Below, in pieces: positions 45,131 to 54,276 of a stretch of 64,000 bases of DNA. A program made the position numbers and the translations under genes. The notes under the pieces were generated by a model, which saw only the letters and a program-made list of their open reading frames with translations, had not been told where the DNA came from and searched no databases. Origin of the DNA: Bacteroidota bacterium (lineage in GTDB: Bacteria > Bacteroidota > Ignavibacteria > UBA10030 > UBA8401); contig JBBAAO010000001.1 in the NCBI GenBank assembly GCA_041658205.1, positions 1,054,001 to 1,118,000 of the forward strand. The letters run 5' to 3'. Each line of letters begins with the position of its first letter. Position 1 is the stretch's first letter.

Positions 45131-45161
45131 CAGGCGCCCTTAAGGACGACCTGGCGTCATT
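45131..45161 (+). repeat. Dispersed palindromic repeat, copy 2
   Basis: CAGGCGCCCTTAAGGACGAC then CTGGCGTCATT, between folP and cdaA, ending five bases before the cdaA start. Related to 36530-36561. The central CCTTAAGG and flanking CAGG/CCTG show the palindrome. Confidence 0.6.
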
Positions 45162-45166
45162 GAAAT

Positions 45167-45979
45167 ATGGAACTCGTCAAGATAGGATTTTTATCAGTTA
45201 CAGCCGTGGATGTCATCGATATTCTTTTGGTGACATTCATCTTCTATGAATTGTACCGTGGAATGCGCGGCACTATTGCGGCGCAGATCCTTGTCGGTTT
45301 GTTAGTGATTGTGATTCTTTCCGTTATTGCACAAACGGTAAATATGAAAGCAATGGGATGGATCCTCAGAACATTGACCGATATTTGGGTGATTGCCTTC
45401 ATCATTATATTCCAGCCGGAAATTCGCAGGCTTCTTTCCACAATTGCGAGAAATAGATTAGTGAGAGTGTTTTTGCGAATGAATGTAACGGAATCAATCG
45501 AGGAGATTTCCGCAACTGCATTGGAGCTGTCAAAGAAGAAACAGGGAGCTTTGATAATTATCGCGCGTGGAACCGGGATGAAATCATTTACCGAAACAGG
45601 CGTCATCCTTGGAGCGCAAATCAGCCGTTCACTTTTACTTTCTATCTTTAATCCAAGATCTCCGCTTCATGATGGTGCAGTGATTGTAAATGACCGCATC
45701 ATCGAGGCTGCACGATGTACTCTTCCGCTGTCAGCGACAAATCGCATTGGGGATTTAGTGTTAGGGACTCGCCACCGCGCCGGACTCGGAGTAACAGAAC
45801 AAACGGATGCTGTTGCGGTTATCGTCTCCGAAGAGACCGGTGCTGTTTCTATTGCCGACAATGGAGAATTGCTTTATAAAATTTCTGTTAAAGATTTAAG
45901 GAAGGAATTGCGTGAACGATTAGTCCTTTCCGTTCAGCGCACTGTGCAGAATGTGAAGGAGGCGATTCGTCCTCAATAA
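45167..45979 (+). CDS. cdaA: Membrane diadenylate cyclase CdaA
   Basis: 270 residues. Three N-terminal membrane helices (residues ~10-85) and a cytoplasmic DAC domain (~100-250) with the two diagnostic motifs SPLHDGAVIV near residue 166 and LGTRHRAGLG near 200. It makes cyclic di-AMP from ATP, controlling potassium and osmotic balance. The preceding gene is folP; the glmM/cdaR neighbours of Firmicutes are absent. The stop overlaps the next start (TAATG). A dispersed palindrome sits in its leader. Confidence 0.96.
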   Translation: MELVKIGFLSVTAVDVIDILLVTFIFYELYRGMRGTIAAQILVGLLVIVILSVIAQTVNMKAMGWILRTLTDIWVIAFIIIFQPEIRRLLSTIARNRLVRVFLRMNVTESIEEISATALELSKKKQGALIIIARGTGMKSFTETGVILGAQISRSLLLSIFNPRSPLHDGAVIVNDRIIEAARCTLPLSATNRIGDLVLGTRHRAGLGVTEQTDAVAVIVSEETGAVSIADNGELLYKISVKDLRKELRERLVLSVQRTVQNVKEAIRPQ

Positions 45980-46641
45980 TGAATGTTGCCGTCATCATTC
46001 CCGCATATAATGCCGCAAATTCGTTGCCGAAATTGCTCCAACGGACAATACGTTTTGTTCCGAGCAAGAATATCATTGTTGTGAATGACGGATCACGTGA
46101 TGCTACAAAAAATGTTGCGGAACAATTCAACGTGACAATGATTTCACACGAAATGAATAGAGGAAAAGGATCGGCATTGCAAACCGGATTTAATATCGCA
46201 TTGAATGAAAATATTGATGCGGTCATTACCATGGATGCTGATCTTCAGCATCAACCGGAAGAGATTCCAAATTTTATCACACTGCATAGCATAACGCAAA
46301 AAGATATTATTATCGGCAGCAGGTTGCATAATAAAAAAGGGATGCCACTGCATCGTATGTTCTCAAATTTAGTCACTACCTTTATGGTGAAGCTGCGAAC
46401 CGGCGCCTCAATCTCAGACAGTCAATCCGGATATCGCTTTATTACCCGAAGAGTATTGGAGAAAGTACAGTTGGAGTCTGCCGGTTTTGAGGCAGAGACG
46501 GAATTTTTGATTAAAGCGGCTGCCTGTGGATTTTCATTTGGTTCAATACCGATTGAAACAATCTATGCCGGCGAAAAAAGCAATATGACACATCTTCAAA
46601 CAACGATTAATTTTATTAAAGTATTATTTAAGCAGTATTGA
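45979..46641 (+). CDS. Family 2 glycosyltransferase
   Basis: 220 residues. GT-A fold with VIIPAYNAANSLPKLL, VVNDGSRDAT, metal-binding ITMDADLQH (DxD near residue 84), SDSQSGYRF and a C-terminal IPIETIY. This short, soluble form resembles dolichol/polyprenol-phosphate mannosyl- or glucosyltransferases, which transfer a sugar to a lipid carrier on the cytoplasmic face. It has no membrane helix. Overlaps cdaA by one base and is one base from pcm. Confidence 0.9.
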   Translation: MNVAVIIPAYNAANSLPKLLQRTIRFVPSKNIIVVNDGSRDATKNVAEQFNVTMISHEMNRGKGSALQTGFNIALNENIDAVITMDADLQHQPEEIPNFITLHSITQKDIIIGSRLHNKKGMPLHRMFSNLVTTFMVKLRTGASISDSQSGYRFITRRVLEKVQLESAGFEAETEFLIKAAACGFSFGSIPIETIYAGEKSNMTHLQTTINFIKVLFKQY

Positions 46642-46642
46642 T

Positions 46643-47278
46643 ATGGGTAGATTTGATACCGAACGAAAAGAACTGATTGAAGTATTACGAGGCAAAGGGA
46701 TCACGGACGAAATTGTTTTGGAAGCAATGTCGAAAGTAGAGCGGCACTTGTTTGTCGATCAGATGTACATAAACCGCGCGTATGAAGATAATGCGCTTCC
46801 TATCGGAAGTCAGCAAACTATTTCGCAGCCATATACGGTTGCGTTTATGACGCAATCGCTTCAATTGACCAAAGAGATGAAGGTTCTTGAAATCGGAACT
46901 GGTTCCGGATATCAAGCAGCTGTGTTGGCTGCAATTGGATGCAGGGTTTTCACTATTGAACGACATTTAAGTCTACTGAATAGTGCTCGGAAAATATTTG
47001 ATACATTAAATTTACGAATTGCTTCAAAAGGGGGAGATGGAACAATCGGATGGAGTGAGCATGCACCGTATGATGCAATTATTGTAACAGCGGGCGCCCC
47101 GAAAGTTCCTGAATCATTAGTGAATCAATTGAAGGAAGGGGGCCGGTTGGCAATTCCCGTGGGAGATCGCGAGTCGCAGGAATTGATTGTCGGGACGAAA
47201 ATAAAAGATGTGTTAGAAAAAAAGATCGTCAACGGATTCAAATTCGTACCATTGATAGGAAAGAACGGATGGAATTGA
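46643..47278 (+). CDS. pcm: Protein-L-isoaspartate O-methyltransferase
   Basis: 211 residues. Repairs isoaspartyl residues using S-adenosylmethionine. Signature QTISQPYTVAFMT, SAM motif VLEIGTGSGYQAAVLA, YDAIIVTAGAPKVPE and GGRLAIPVG. Length and motifs are standard. It overlaps the TonB-receptor start by ten bases, so translation is coupled. Confidence 0.95.
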   Translation: MGRFDTERKELIEVLRGKGITDEIVLEAMSKVERHLFVDQMYINRAYEDNALPIGSQQTISQPYTVAFMTQSLQLTKEMKVLEIGTGSGYQAAVLAAIGCRVFTIERHLSLLNSARKIFDTLNLRIASKGGDGTIGWSEHAPYDAIIVTAGAPKVPESLVNQLKEGGRLAIPVGDRESQELIVGTKIKDVLEKKIVNGFKFVPLIGKNGWN

Positions 47279-49497
47279 AGAAACGAATTGTTTTCGTATT
47301 CATATTCTCGGCGATTGTTTTCGTGCACAATGTCATGGCACAAAAAGCCGATGTGCGGGGTGTTGTTGCCGACAGTTCTACCGGCGAAAAGATACCGTAT
47401 GCAACCATTACGGTCATCGGTACGACCCGTGGCGCCGTGACAAATAACAATGGATTTTATTTGCTCGCGAATTTGCCGCATGGAACTTATCAGATCATTG
47501 CAACCTCTCTGGGATTTGAACCATTAACAAGAACCATCACGGTTCGTGGAAAAGAACCGATGACTTTAAATTTCAATCTTTCATCAAAACCGGTTGAAGT
47601 AAACGAGGTTATTATCTCCAGCGGAAGGAAGAAAGAACTCGAAGAAATTAATACCAGTGTTCATGTCTTTGATCAGCGAGAGCTGCAAAAAGTTCCGACA
47701 GCAGCGCAAGGAGATCTCTTCCGTTCAATCCAAATTATACCCGGCATAGTTTCGTCTGCGGATGTCAGCTCAAAATTTTTTGTTCGCGGCGGAGCCGGTG
47801 ATCAAAACCTGATCTATTTTGATGGGATGAAGATTTATAACCCCTACCATGCGTTTGGAATATTTTCCATCTTCGATCCGGACATCGTGAAGACAACGGA
47901 AGTATACACAGGAGCATTTCCGCCGGGATTTGGCGGCCGGCTTTCATCAGTAATCAATATTACTTCGCGAAACGGAAGTACGACCGGAGTTCACGGGGGA
48001 GCATCGGCAAATTTTGTATCGGGCAAAGTCAATTTGGAAGGCCCTTTACCGAATAATAACAGTTGGATTTTCAGCGGTCGGAAGTCACTCTTTAATGATA
48101 CCTTTAAAAAATTTTTGAAGAATCCACCGCCGATTTCTTTCTATGATATTTTTGCAAAGGCAAATATTGGCGGAAGTGAATATGGCAGATACAGTATTCA
48201 AACATTTCTCAGCGCTGATGATGTGTTATCACCCGATCCGAATGAAGCGGATCACCGGTGGCGAAGCAGTTCTTTTGCCGTTACCATCTCCGACTTAATG
48301 GAAAACAGAATCTATTTTGATGCCGTTGTTTACTCCAGCAATTTTAAGATTGAACGGGATGCAAAACAATCTACCATCATTCGTCCTGCTGAATCAAAAA
48401 TTGGTGACGGAGGAATTCGCGGAGAATTAACGATCTATACCGAAACACGAGATCTGTATTTTATTGGTTTTGACGTAAACGTTCCACGGTACACCTATAA
48501 ATTTGTTACTCCCTCCAATGCCGATGTTCTTGTCGATGAAACTTCGATTGAAACATGGGCGTGGTTTCGCTATCAGATCAATTTTGAGCGATTGAAAGCT
48601 GATGTTGGTGCTCATTCCGATATTATTTCTCTTTTTGGCGGAAAAAGTATGCGAACAATTTTACAGCCGCGAATGAATTTCAGTTATCTCTTTGAGTTTG
48701 ATTGGAGAATAAAATTATCTTACGGAATGTTTTCCCAAAATTTGATTACGTTAACCAATGAAGATGATATTGTTTCCCTCTTTGAAGCATGGATCTATAT
48801 TCCAGAAAAATTAGAACCGGAAACGGCAACACATTATATTGCGGGATTCAGCGGGAATATTTTTTCGGAACTCTCTCTTGATGTGCAGACCTATTTTAAG
48901 GACTATACATCACTTGTGGTCTATAATCGGGAGAAAAAATATTTTACTGAGCCGGATTATATCAATGGTAGAGGAAAAGCGTACGGTTTTGAAACACTTT
49001 TTCGGTATAAATATTCATTTTTAGATCTGTATCTGGCCTATACGCTCGGGTGGACATCGGTGACGATTAATAATTTTACGTATCAACCACGGTACGACAG
49101 ACGGCATACTTTGAATGTGCTTAATGTTACTCGATTGAATGAAAATATTGATCTTTCAATTCGCTGGGAAGTAGGGAGCGGTTATCCTTACAGCCAAACG
49201 ATTGGATTCTATGATCGTTTGACCATATCCGATCTTGGAAGGGGATCAATCATAAATGATCAGGGGAAACCGTATTCGATACTCGGAGAAAAAAATGCCG
49301 GACGTTTGCCGACATATCATCGAATGGACATCACTGCAACCTATAAATTCCTTCTCCCATATGGTGGAGGTAATGTTGGTGTCAGTATTGTTAATGTCTA
49401 CAACAGCAAAAATATTTTGTATTACGATAGGAAAACATTACAGAAAATTACCATGCTTCCTTTTTTGCCCAGCGCATTTATGAAATTGGAATTTTAA
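47269..49497 (+). CDS. TonB-dependent receptor with CarboxypepD-like N-domain
   Basis: 742 residues. Signal peptide ending VMAQ, then a carboxypeptidase-regulatory-like domain (residues ~25-110; RGVVADSSTGEKIPYATITV, AVTNNNGFYLLANLPHGTY), plug domain (~125-230; IQIIPGIVSSADVSSKFFVRGG, GFGGRLSSVINI) and a 22-strand barrel ending in FMKLEF with terminal Phe. It takes up a large ligand using TonB energy. Smaller than SusC proteins and not paired with SusD; instead the next gene, one base after its stop, encodes a DUF4249-like lipoprotein. Ligand unknown. Confidence 0.92.
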   Translation: MELKKRIVFVFIFSAIVFVHNVMAQKADVRGVVADSSTGEKIPYATITVIGTTRGAVTNNNGFYLLANLPHGTYQIIATSLGFEPLTRTITVRGKEPMTLNFNLSSKPVEVNEVIISSGRKKELEEINTSVHVFDQRELQKVPTAAQGDLFRSIQIIPGIVSSADVSSKFFVRGGAGDQNLIYFDGMKIYNPYHAFGIFSIFDPDIVKTTEVYTGAFPPGFGGRLSSVINITSRNGSTTGVHGGASANFVSGKVNLEGPLPNNNSWIFSGRKSLFNDTFKKFLKNPPPISFYDIFAKANIGGSEYGRYSIQTFLSADDVLSPDPNEADHRWRSSSFAVTISDLMENRIYFDAVVYSSNFKIERDAKQSTIIRPAESKIGDGGIRGELTIYTETRDLYFIGFDVNVPRYTYKFVTPSNADVLVDETSIETWAWFRYQINFERLKADVGAHSDIISLFGGKSMRTILQPRMNFSYLFEFDWRIKLSYGMFSQNLITLTNEDDIVSLFEAWIYIPEKLEPETATHYIAGFSGNIFSELSLDVQTYFKDYTSLVVYNREKKYFTEPDYINGRGKAYGFETLFRYKYSFLDLYLAYTLGWTSVTINNFTYQPRYDRRHTLNVLNVTRLNENIDLSIRWEVGSGYPYSQTIGFYDRLTISDLGRGSIINDQGKPYSILGEKNAGRLPTYHRMDITATYKFLLPYGGGNVGVSIVNVYNSKNILYYDRKTLQKITMLPFLPSAFMKLEF

Positions 49498-49498
49498 G

Positions 49499-50434
49499 AT
49501 GAAAAGACTCTTCATAGGCATTGTTCTGATTCTAGCCGGTTGTTCCGATAACTTTAATCCTAACGGCGAGTATCAAAAAAAATTGATCGTCTATGCCGTT
49601 ATCGATGCAAGCACGGATAAACAATTCATCCGTGTGTATTCAACTTTCAGTCCGGAAGAATATAACCCATTGACCCCTTCTCCAAATAAAGAAATTTCCA
49701 ATGCTTCGGTAAAAATTGTTGATGGGAAAGTATCTCATAATTTTCATGATACGCTCATTACCGTCAATGATGGATCTGCTGGGACGCGACAAGTGAGAGC
49801 GTATGTTCATCAAGGCTTTCAACCAGTAGAAGAGAAATTGTATACTCTGTCCGTGTACTCAACCGGTTTTGATACCGCAATGAGCAGTATGGTGGGAATT
49901 TACCCAGGCGACATTCTCCCGGGAGATATTACCTTATTATCAAAACCATCTACAAAAAAATATATCCCGCTCAGAGTGTTTTTGGGAAAGAATGCTCATG
50001 CATATCTTCCAAAGATTTCGTTGGAATATGTGGTGGGTAATGACACGTTGATTAGGGAAGTTCCTTTTGTCGTAATGAAAGATGAATTTGGCCATGTAAC
50101 GAAAAGAATTTACCCCAATATTGCTTTTAGAGATGCGTCGTCCAATATCGATGGAAATTATGAAATGATCTATTTCGAAAGTGCTGCATACATTGCGGCA
50201 ATCGCAGACATTCGGCAAGAAAACAGCACATCAGTAAAATTTCGTCGTGCCATTCTGACGTTGATCCAGTTTGACAAAGGTTTGTATACGTATTATAGTG
50301 TAACAAATTCTTTTGGCGGAGCCGCGACCATTCGATTAGATGAACCCGATTACACTAATATCAATAATGGATTTGGTATTTTTGGGATGATGACAAAACT
50401 CGAACGTTCCTACGGTGTTCCGAGTGAATTATAA
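49499..50434 (+). CDS. DUF4249-like lipoprotein
   Basis: 311 residues with lipoprotein signal LIGIVLILAGC-type ending (LILAGCSDN; Cys near residue 15). An immunoglobulin-like N-terminal half and a C-terminus with DEPDYTNINNGFGIFGMM, the pattern that closes DUF4249 proteins. Members of this family often sit next to TonB receptors and are thought to be their surface lipoprotein partners. It starts one base after the receptor stop and ends three bases before miaA. Confidence 0.75.
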   Translation: MKRLFIGIVLILAGCSDNFNPNGEYQKKLIVYAVIDASTDKQFIRVYSTFSPEEYNPLTPSPNKEISNASVKIVDGKVSHNFHDTLITVNDGSAGTRQVRAYVHQGFQPVEEKLYTLSVYSTGFDTAMSSMVGIYPGDILPGDITLLSKPSTKKYIPLRVFLGKNAHAYLPKISLEYVVGNDTLIREVPFVVMKDEFGHVTKRIYPNIAFRDASSNIDGNYEMIYFESAAYIAAIADIRQENSTSVKFRRAILTLIQFDKGLYTYYSVTNSFGGAATIRLDEPDYTNINNGFGIFGMMTKLERSYGVPSEL

Positions 50435-50437
50435 CTG

Positions 50438-51361
50438 ATGGATACTCTTGCAACTGTAATTGTTATTGTCGGACCAACGGCATCAGGCAAGACCTCTCTT
50501 GCATTATCGATTGCTACGATGATGCCATGCGAAATTGTTTCCGCAGATTCCCGTCAAATCTATAAACATCTCACCATCGGCACAGCAAAACCTTCTCAAC
50601 AAGAACTGCTAACAGTCCCACATCATTTTGTTGATCTATTGGAGCTCGATCAAAAATTTAATGCTGGTGATTTTCAGGAACAGGGAAGGAAAGTGATTAC
50701 GCAAATCCATAGCCGAAAGAAAATACCTATCATAGTCGGCGGAACGGGGTTGTATGTACAAGCACTTATTGACGGATTTTTTGAACAGCCCGAAATATCC
50801 GGTGAGGTTCGCAAACAGTTGGAAGAACAACTACTTCGGGATGGAAAGGAAAAATTATTTGCAGAACTGCAATCTGTCGACCCTGAATCTGCGGCAACAA
50901 TGGATGCAACAAAGTATCGTAGAGTCGTTCGTGCCCTGGAAGTATTTTATGAAACTGGGACACCAATTTCTGAGTTCCATAAACAACACAAAGTGAAAAA
51001 TATTTATAACGCGTTATATTTTGGATTACAGTGGGAGCGCAACACTCTTTATGAACGCATAAACCATCGAGTCGATACAATGCTTGCCGCAGGGTTTTTA
51101 GATGAAGTAAAAAAGATTAAAAAAATGGGTTTTGACGACCGTTTTCAATCCCTGCAAACAGTTGGATATAAAGAAGCGTTTGCCTTCCTCCGTAACGACA
51201 TCTCTAAAGAACGAATGATTGAGTTAATGAAGCAAAATACCCGCCGTTTTGCGAAACGCCAAATGACCTGGTTCCGAAGGGAAGAACGAATCCAGTGGTT
51301 TGCAATCTCATCAGAAGATCAAATCGATCAGATTGCAAGAAATATAGTGTCAAAGTTGTAG
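50438..51361 (+). CDS. miaA: tRNA dimethylallyltransferase
   Basis: 307 residues. Adds the dimethylallyl group to A37 of tRNAs reading UNN codons. P-loop GPTASGKTSLALS, VSADSRQIYKHLTIGTAKPS, DxxFNAGDFQ (here DQKFNAGDFQEQ), VGGTGLYVQALIDG, KYRRVVRALEVF, LQTVGYKEAF and RRFAKRQMTWFRR. Last gene of the folP-miaA chain; REP-like palindromes follow. Confidence 0.96.
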   Translation: MDTLATVIVIVGPTASGKTSLALSIATMMPCEIVSADSRQIYKHLTIGTAKPSQQELLTVPHHFVDLLELDQKFNAGDFQEQGRKVITQIHSRKKIPIIVGGTGLYVQALIDGFFEQPEISGEVRKQLEEQLLRDGKEKLFAELQSVDPESAATMDATKYRRVVRALEVFYETGTPISEFHKQHKVKNIYNALYFGLQWERNTLYERINHRVDTMLAAGFLDEVKKIKKMGFDDRFQSLQTVGYKEAFAFLRNDISKERMIELMKQNTRRFAKRQMTWFRREERIQWFAISSEDQIDQIARNIVSKL

Positions 51362-51371
51362 GAAACAAAAA

Positions 51372-51435
51372 TGTAGGGGAGGACGGAAGTCCGACCAAAA
51401 TACAAGGAGCGGCCTTCCGACTGTTCCTATACATT
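51372..51435. repeat. REP-like palindromic element upstream of RAYT (diverged)
   Basis: Begins TGTAG, contains GGACGGAAGTCCGACC (short hairpin around CGGAAGTCCG) and GGAGCGGCCTTCCGACTG, and ends GTTCCTATACATT. The same order of motifs occurs in the downstream element at 52026-52083, which keeps better palindromes. Lies between miaA and the RAYT gene. Confidence 0.7.
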
Positions 51436-51506
51436 CTTCAAATATTGTAGATATGGAAAGAAGTCTATCCTAATACAGGGAACGATCTCCAACCGTTTTT
51501 CCACAA

Positions 51507-52022
51507 ATGAAATACAAACAACGTAAACAATACCGTCTACCGCATTACAATTATGCGTCTTCAGGTTTGTATTTTGTCACCATCTGTTCCTACAATCGGG
51601 AAAATATATTTAGCGAAGTTAAACAAGGGAACATCCACTTGTTAACGGTTGGTGAGTATATCTTGGAGTGTTTGACGAACCTTCCTGAAAAATTATCATA
51701 TGTTCGTATTGATGAGTTTGTAATTATGCCAAATCATATTCATGTTATCTTTGGAATTGATAATCCTGGTGAAGATGTTTCAATTAAAACGATGAAATTT
51801 CAACCTGAGAAAAAATCATTGTCAATTGTTGTTCGCAATTTCAAATCAACTGTGACTTTATTATCAAGAGAAAATTATCCCGAAATGAAGATCTGGCAAT
51901 CCCGATTTTATGATCGAATTATAAGAAGTGAACAAGAATTGCAAAATGTTCGAAAATATATTCAGGATAATCCCTTACGATGGGAAGCAGACAAAAATAA
52001 TCCTGAAAATATGATGATGTAA
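51507..52022 (+). mobile_element. REP-associated tyrosine transposase (RAYT, Y1_Tnp/IS200-like)
   Basis: 171-residue coding gene. N-terminal RLPHYNYASSGLYFVTICSYNR, the HUH motif in EFVIMPNHIHVIFGI and the C-terminal KYIQDNPLRW, where the Tyr is the likely nucleophile. These are the signatures of RAYTs, single-copy Y1 transposase relatives that act on REP palindromes. Flanked on both sides by REP-like elements in the same orientation. The gene has no frameshift or stop and appears intact. It has no adjacent passenger gene. Confidence 0.9.
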
Positions 52023-52025
52023 CAT

Positions 52026-52083
52026 TGTAGACACGGACGGAAGTTCGTGTTATATGGAACGGACTGCCGTCCGTTCCTACATT
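52026..52083. repeat. REP-like palindromic element downstream of RAYT (well preserved)
   Basis: Two hairpins in tandem: ACACGGAC/GTTCGTGT (52031-52038 with 52043-52050, one wobble pair) and GGAACGGAC/GTCCGTTCC (52056-52064 with 52069-52077, perfect). Starts TGTAG, ends TACATT. Overlaps the first unit of the 27-bp array. Confidence 0.8.
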
Positions 52084-52309
52084 AAACGATTATCCGTCCG
52101 TTCCTACATTAAACGATTATCCGTCCGTTCCTACATTAAACGATTATCCGTCCGTTCCTACATTAAACGATTATCCGTCCGTTCCTACATTAAACGATTA
52201 TCCGTCCGTTCCTACATTAAACGATTTTCCATCCGTTCCTACATTGAACGGATTACCATCCGTTCCTACATTAAACGGTCTTCCTATCATTCCTACGAGA
52301 ACGATTTTG
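52067..52309. repeat. Nine-unit 27-bp tandem array derived from REP arm
   Basis: Unit: CCGTCCGTTCCTACATT followed by AAACGATTAT. Units start at 52067, 52094, 52121, 52148, 52175, 52202, 52229, 52256 and 52283. Units 1-5 are identical, unit 6 has one change, 7 and 8 several, and 9 is heavily diverged, so decay increases with distance from the RAYT. The first 17 bases of the unit are the right arm of the REP element just upstream. Confidence 0.9.
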
Positions 52310-52568
52310 CTTTTTTTTGTACAGGAACAGTCTTTTGATTGCTCCCGCGTTAATAAAGGGTATGATTTATCATTCAAGGGTTTCAAAAAATTGGATGAAA
52401 AGGTGCAAAAGCGATAAATAAAATACATTTTCATTTTTTCCCCAATTTTCGGTATATTAAACCATGCAAGTTCAAACACACACGTAACTACTTCAGCCTC
52501 TGTTTCTCCTGACTAATTCTTAGTCTAATACTCTCTTTTTCTACCGAACAATAATTTCTTATACCAGT
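52310..52568. other. Spacer between repeat array and prfC
   Basis: About 260 A+T-rich bases with no open frame of note and no clear structure. It must hold the prfC promoter; TATATTAA near 52452 is a weak candidate only. Confidence 0.5.
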
Positions 52569-54176
52569 ATGAGCATTTTGAAACAAATTCAAAATCGAAA
52601 AACATTTGCCATTATCAGTCACCCAGATGCCGGGAAAACGACGTTGACGGAAAAACTGCTGTTGTATGGCGGAGCAATTCAAATAGCCGGTGCAGTAAAA
52701 TCCAACAAGATCAAAAAAACAGCAACTTCCGACTTCATGGAGATTGAAAAGCAACGCGGAATTTCCGTCTCTACTTCAGTGATGACATTCTCCTACAACA
52801 ATTATACAGTGAACCTGCTTGATACGCCGGGCCATAAAGACTTTGCTGAAGATACGTACCGGACTCTCACTGCAGTTGATAGTGTCATTTTAGTGATTGA
52901 TTGTGTAAAGGGAGTGGAAGAACAGACAGAAAAATTAATGAACGTCTGCAGGATGAGAAATACCCCGGTGATTGTATTTATCAATAAATTGGATCGTGAA
53001 GGACGGGAGCCGATTGAACTGCTGGATGAGATTGAAGCGAAATTAAGTATCCATGTGCGACCTCTCTCATGGCCGATGGGAATTGGATCGAATTTCCGAG
53101 GTGTGTTCAATATTCATGAGAACACATTTAATTTTTTCACACCAAATAAACAACGAGTTGAAGAGGATATTGAGACATTCAGCGGCGTTGACGATCCCGC
53201 ATTGATGGACCAATTTGGGAAACAAGCGGTTCAATTAAAACACGATATTGAATTAATCAGAGGCGTCTATCCTGAATTCGATGTGAAAGATTATCTTGCC
53301 GGAAATTCTGCGGCTGTCTTTTTCGGCAGTGCGCTCAATAATTTTGGAGTGAAAGAGTTGCTAGAGACTTTTGTGAAGATTGCTCCGGCACCTCAACCGC
53401 GGGAAACAACGCGTGGATTGATTGAACCGATGAGCGATAAATTTTCCGGATTCGTATTTAAGTTGCACGCCAATCTCGATCCTCGTCATCGTGACCGCAT
53501 TGCCTTTTTGCGAATCTGTTCCGGAAAGTTTGAACGAAATAAGTTTTATTATCATGTACGTTTAAAACGTGATTTGAAGTTTCCGAATCCAACCTCTTTT
53601 ATGGCACAAGATAAAAGCGTGGTGGACGTTGCTTATCCCGGGGATGTTATCGGACTCTACGATTCCGGTAATTTTAAGATCGGGGATACGCTCACGGAAG
53701 GGGATCAATTGATGTATAAAGGGATACCAACATTCTCTCCCGAAATATTTAAAGAACTGCAGTTAACTGATCCATTCAAATCCAAACAGTTGGAAAAAGG
53801 AATTCTTCAGTTAACGGATGAAGGTCTGGCGCAAGTGTTTCTGCAGAATCAAGGGAATAGGAAAGTGGTTGGAACAGTCGGTGATCTGCAATTCGACGTC
53901 ATCCAATATCGCTTGGAGAATGAATACGGCGCTCCATGTATGTTCCGTCCCCTTAGCTTATATAAGGCATCCTGGGTACAGTTCGAAAAAGAAGCCGACA
54001 TTGAGTGGCTGAAATCGATTCATCCCGGATCATTATTCTATGACAAACATAGCAATCTCGTCTTTATCTCAGAATCGAAATATGCGTTGCAAAGGGCTAT
54101 CGATAATAATCCGAAAGCGAAATTCCTCTTTAGTATCGAGCATAATACTGAAACACATGAAATGGCTGAAGAATAA
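52569..54176 (+). CDS. prfC: Peptide chain release factor 3
   Basis: 535 residues. GTPase that recycles RF1/RF2 from the ribosome. G1 SHPDAGKTTLTEKLLL, the switch-I segment SDFMEIEKQRGISV, G3 LDTPGHKDFAEDTYRTL, G4 VFINKLDREG. Domain II/III sequences include HRDRIAFLRICSGKFER and VGTVGDLQFDVIQYRL, which separate it from EF-G. Single gene with gaps on both sides. Confidence 0.97.
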   Translation: MSILKQIQNRKTFAIISHPDAGKTTLTEKLLLYGGAIQIAGAVKSNKIKKTATSDFMEIEKQRGISVSTSVMTFSYNNYTVNLLDTPGHKDFAEDTYRTLTAVDSVILVIDCVKGVEEQTEKLMNVCRMRNTPVIVFINKLDREGREPIELLDEIEAKLSIHVRPLSWPMGIGSNFRGVFNIHENTFNFFTPNKQRVEEDIETFSGVDDPALMDQFGKQAVQLKHDIELIRGVYPEFDVKDYLAGNSAAVFFGSALNNFGVKELLETFVKIAPAPQPRETTRGLIEPMSDKFSGFVFKLHANLDPRHRDRIAFLRICSGKFERNKFYYHVRLKRDLKFPNPTSFMAQDKSVVDVAYPGDVIGLYDSGNFKIGDTLTEGDQLMYKGIPTFSPEIFKELQLTDPFKSKQLEKGILQLTDEGLAQVFLQNQGNRKVVGTVGDLQFDVIQYRLENEYGAPCMFRPLSLYKASWVQFEKEADIEWLKSIHPGSLFYDKHSNLVFISESKYALQRAIDNNPKAKFLFSIEHNTETHEMAEE

Positions 54177-54276
54177 TGTCTCTATAAATAGTAAGTTTTG
54201 ATTTTGGAAAACCTTCCACCTTTTGTATATTCATGCAATTCATCTCAGCAGAACCACAATTCTAACGAGGTAGTAC

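Noticed and set aside
52067..52309. CRISPR array
   Set aside because: Units are 27 bases with no unique spacers; the whole unit is repeated head to tail and no cas gene is near.
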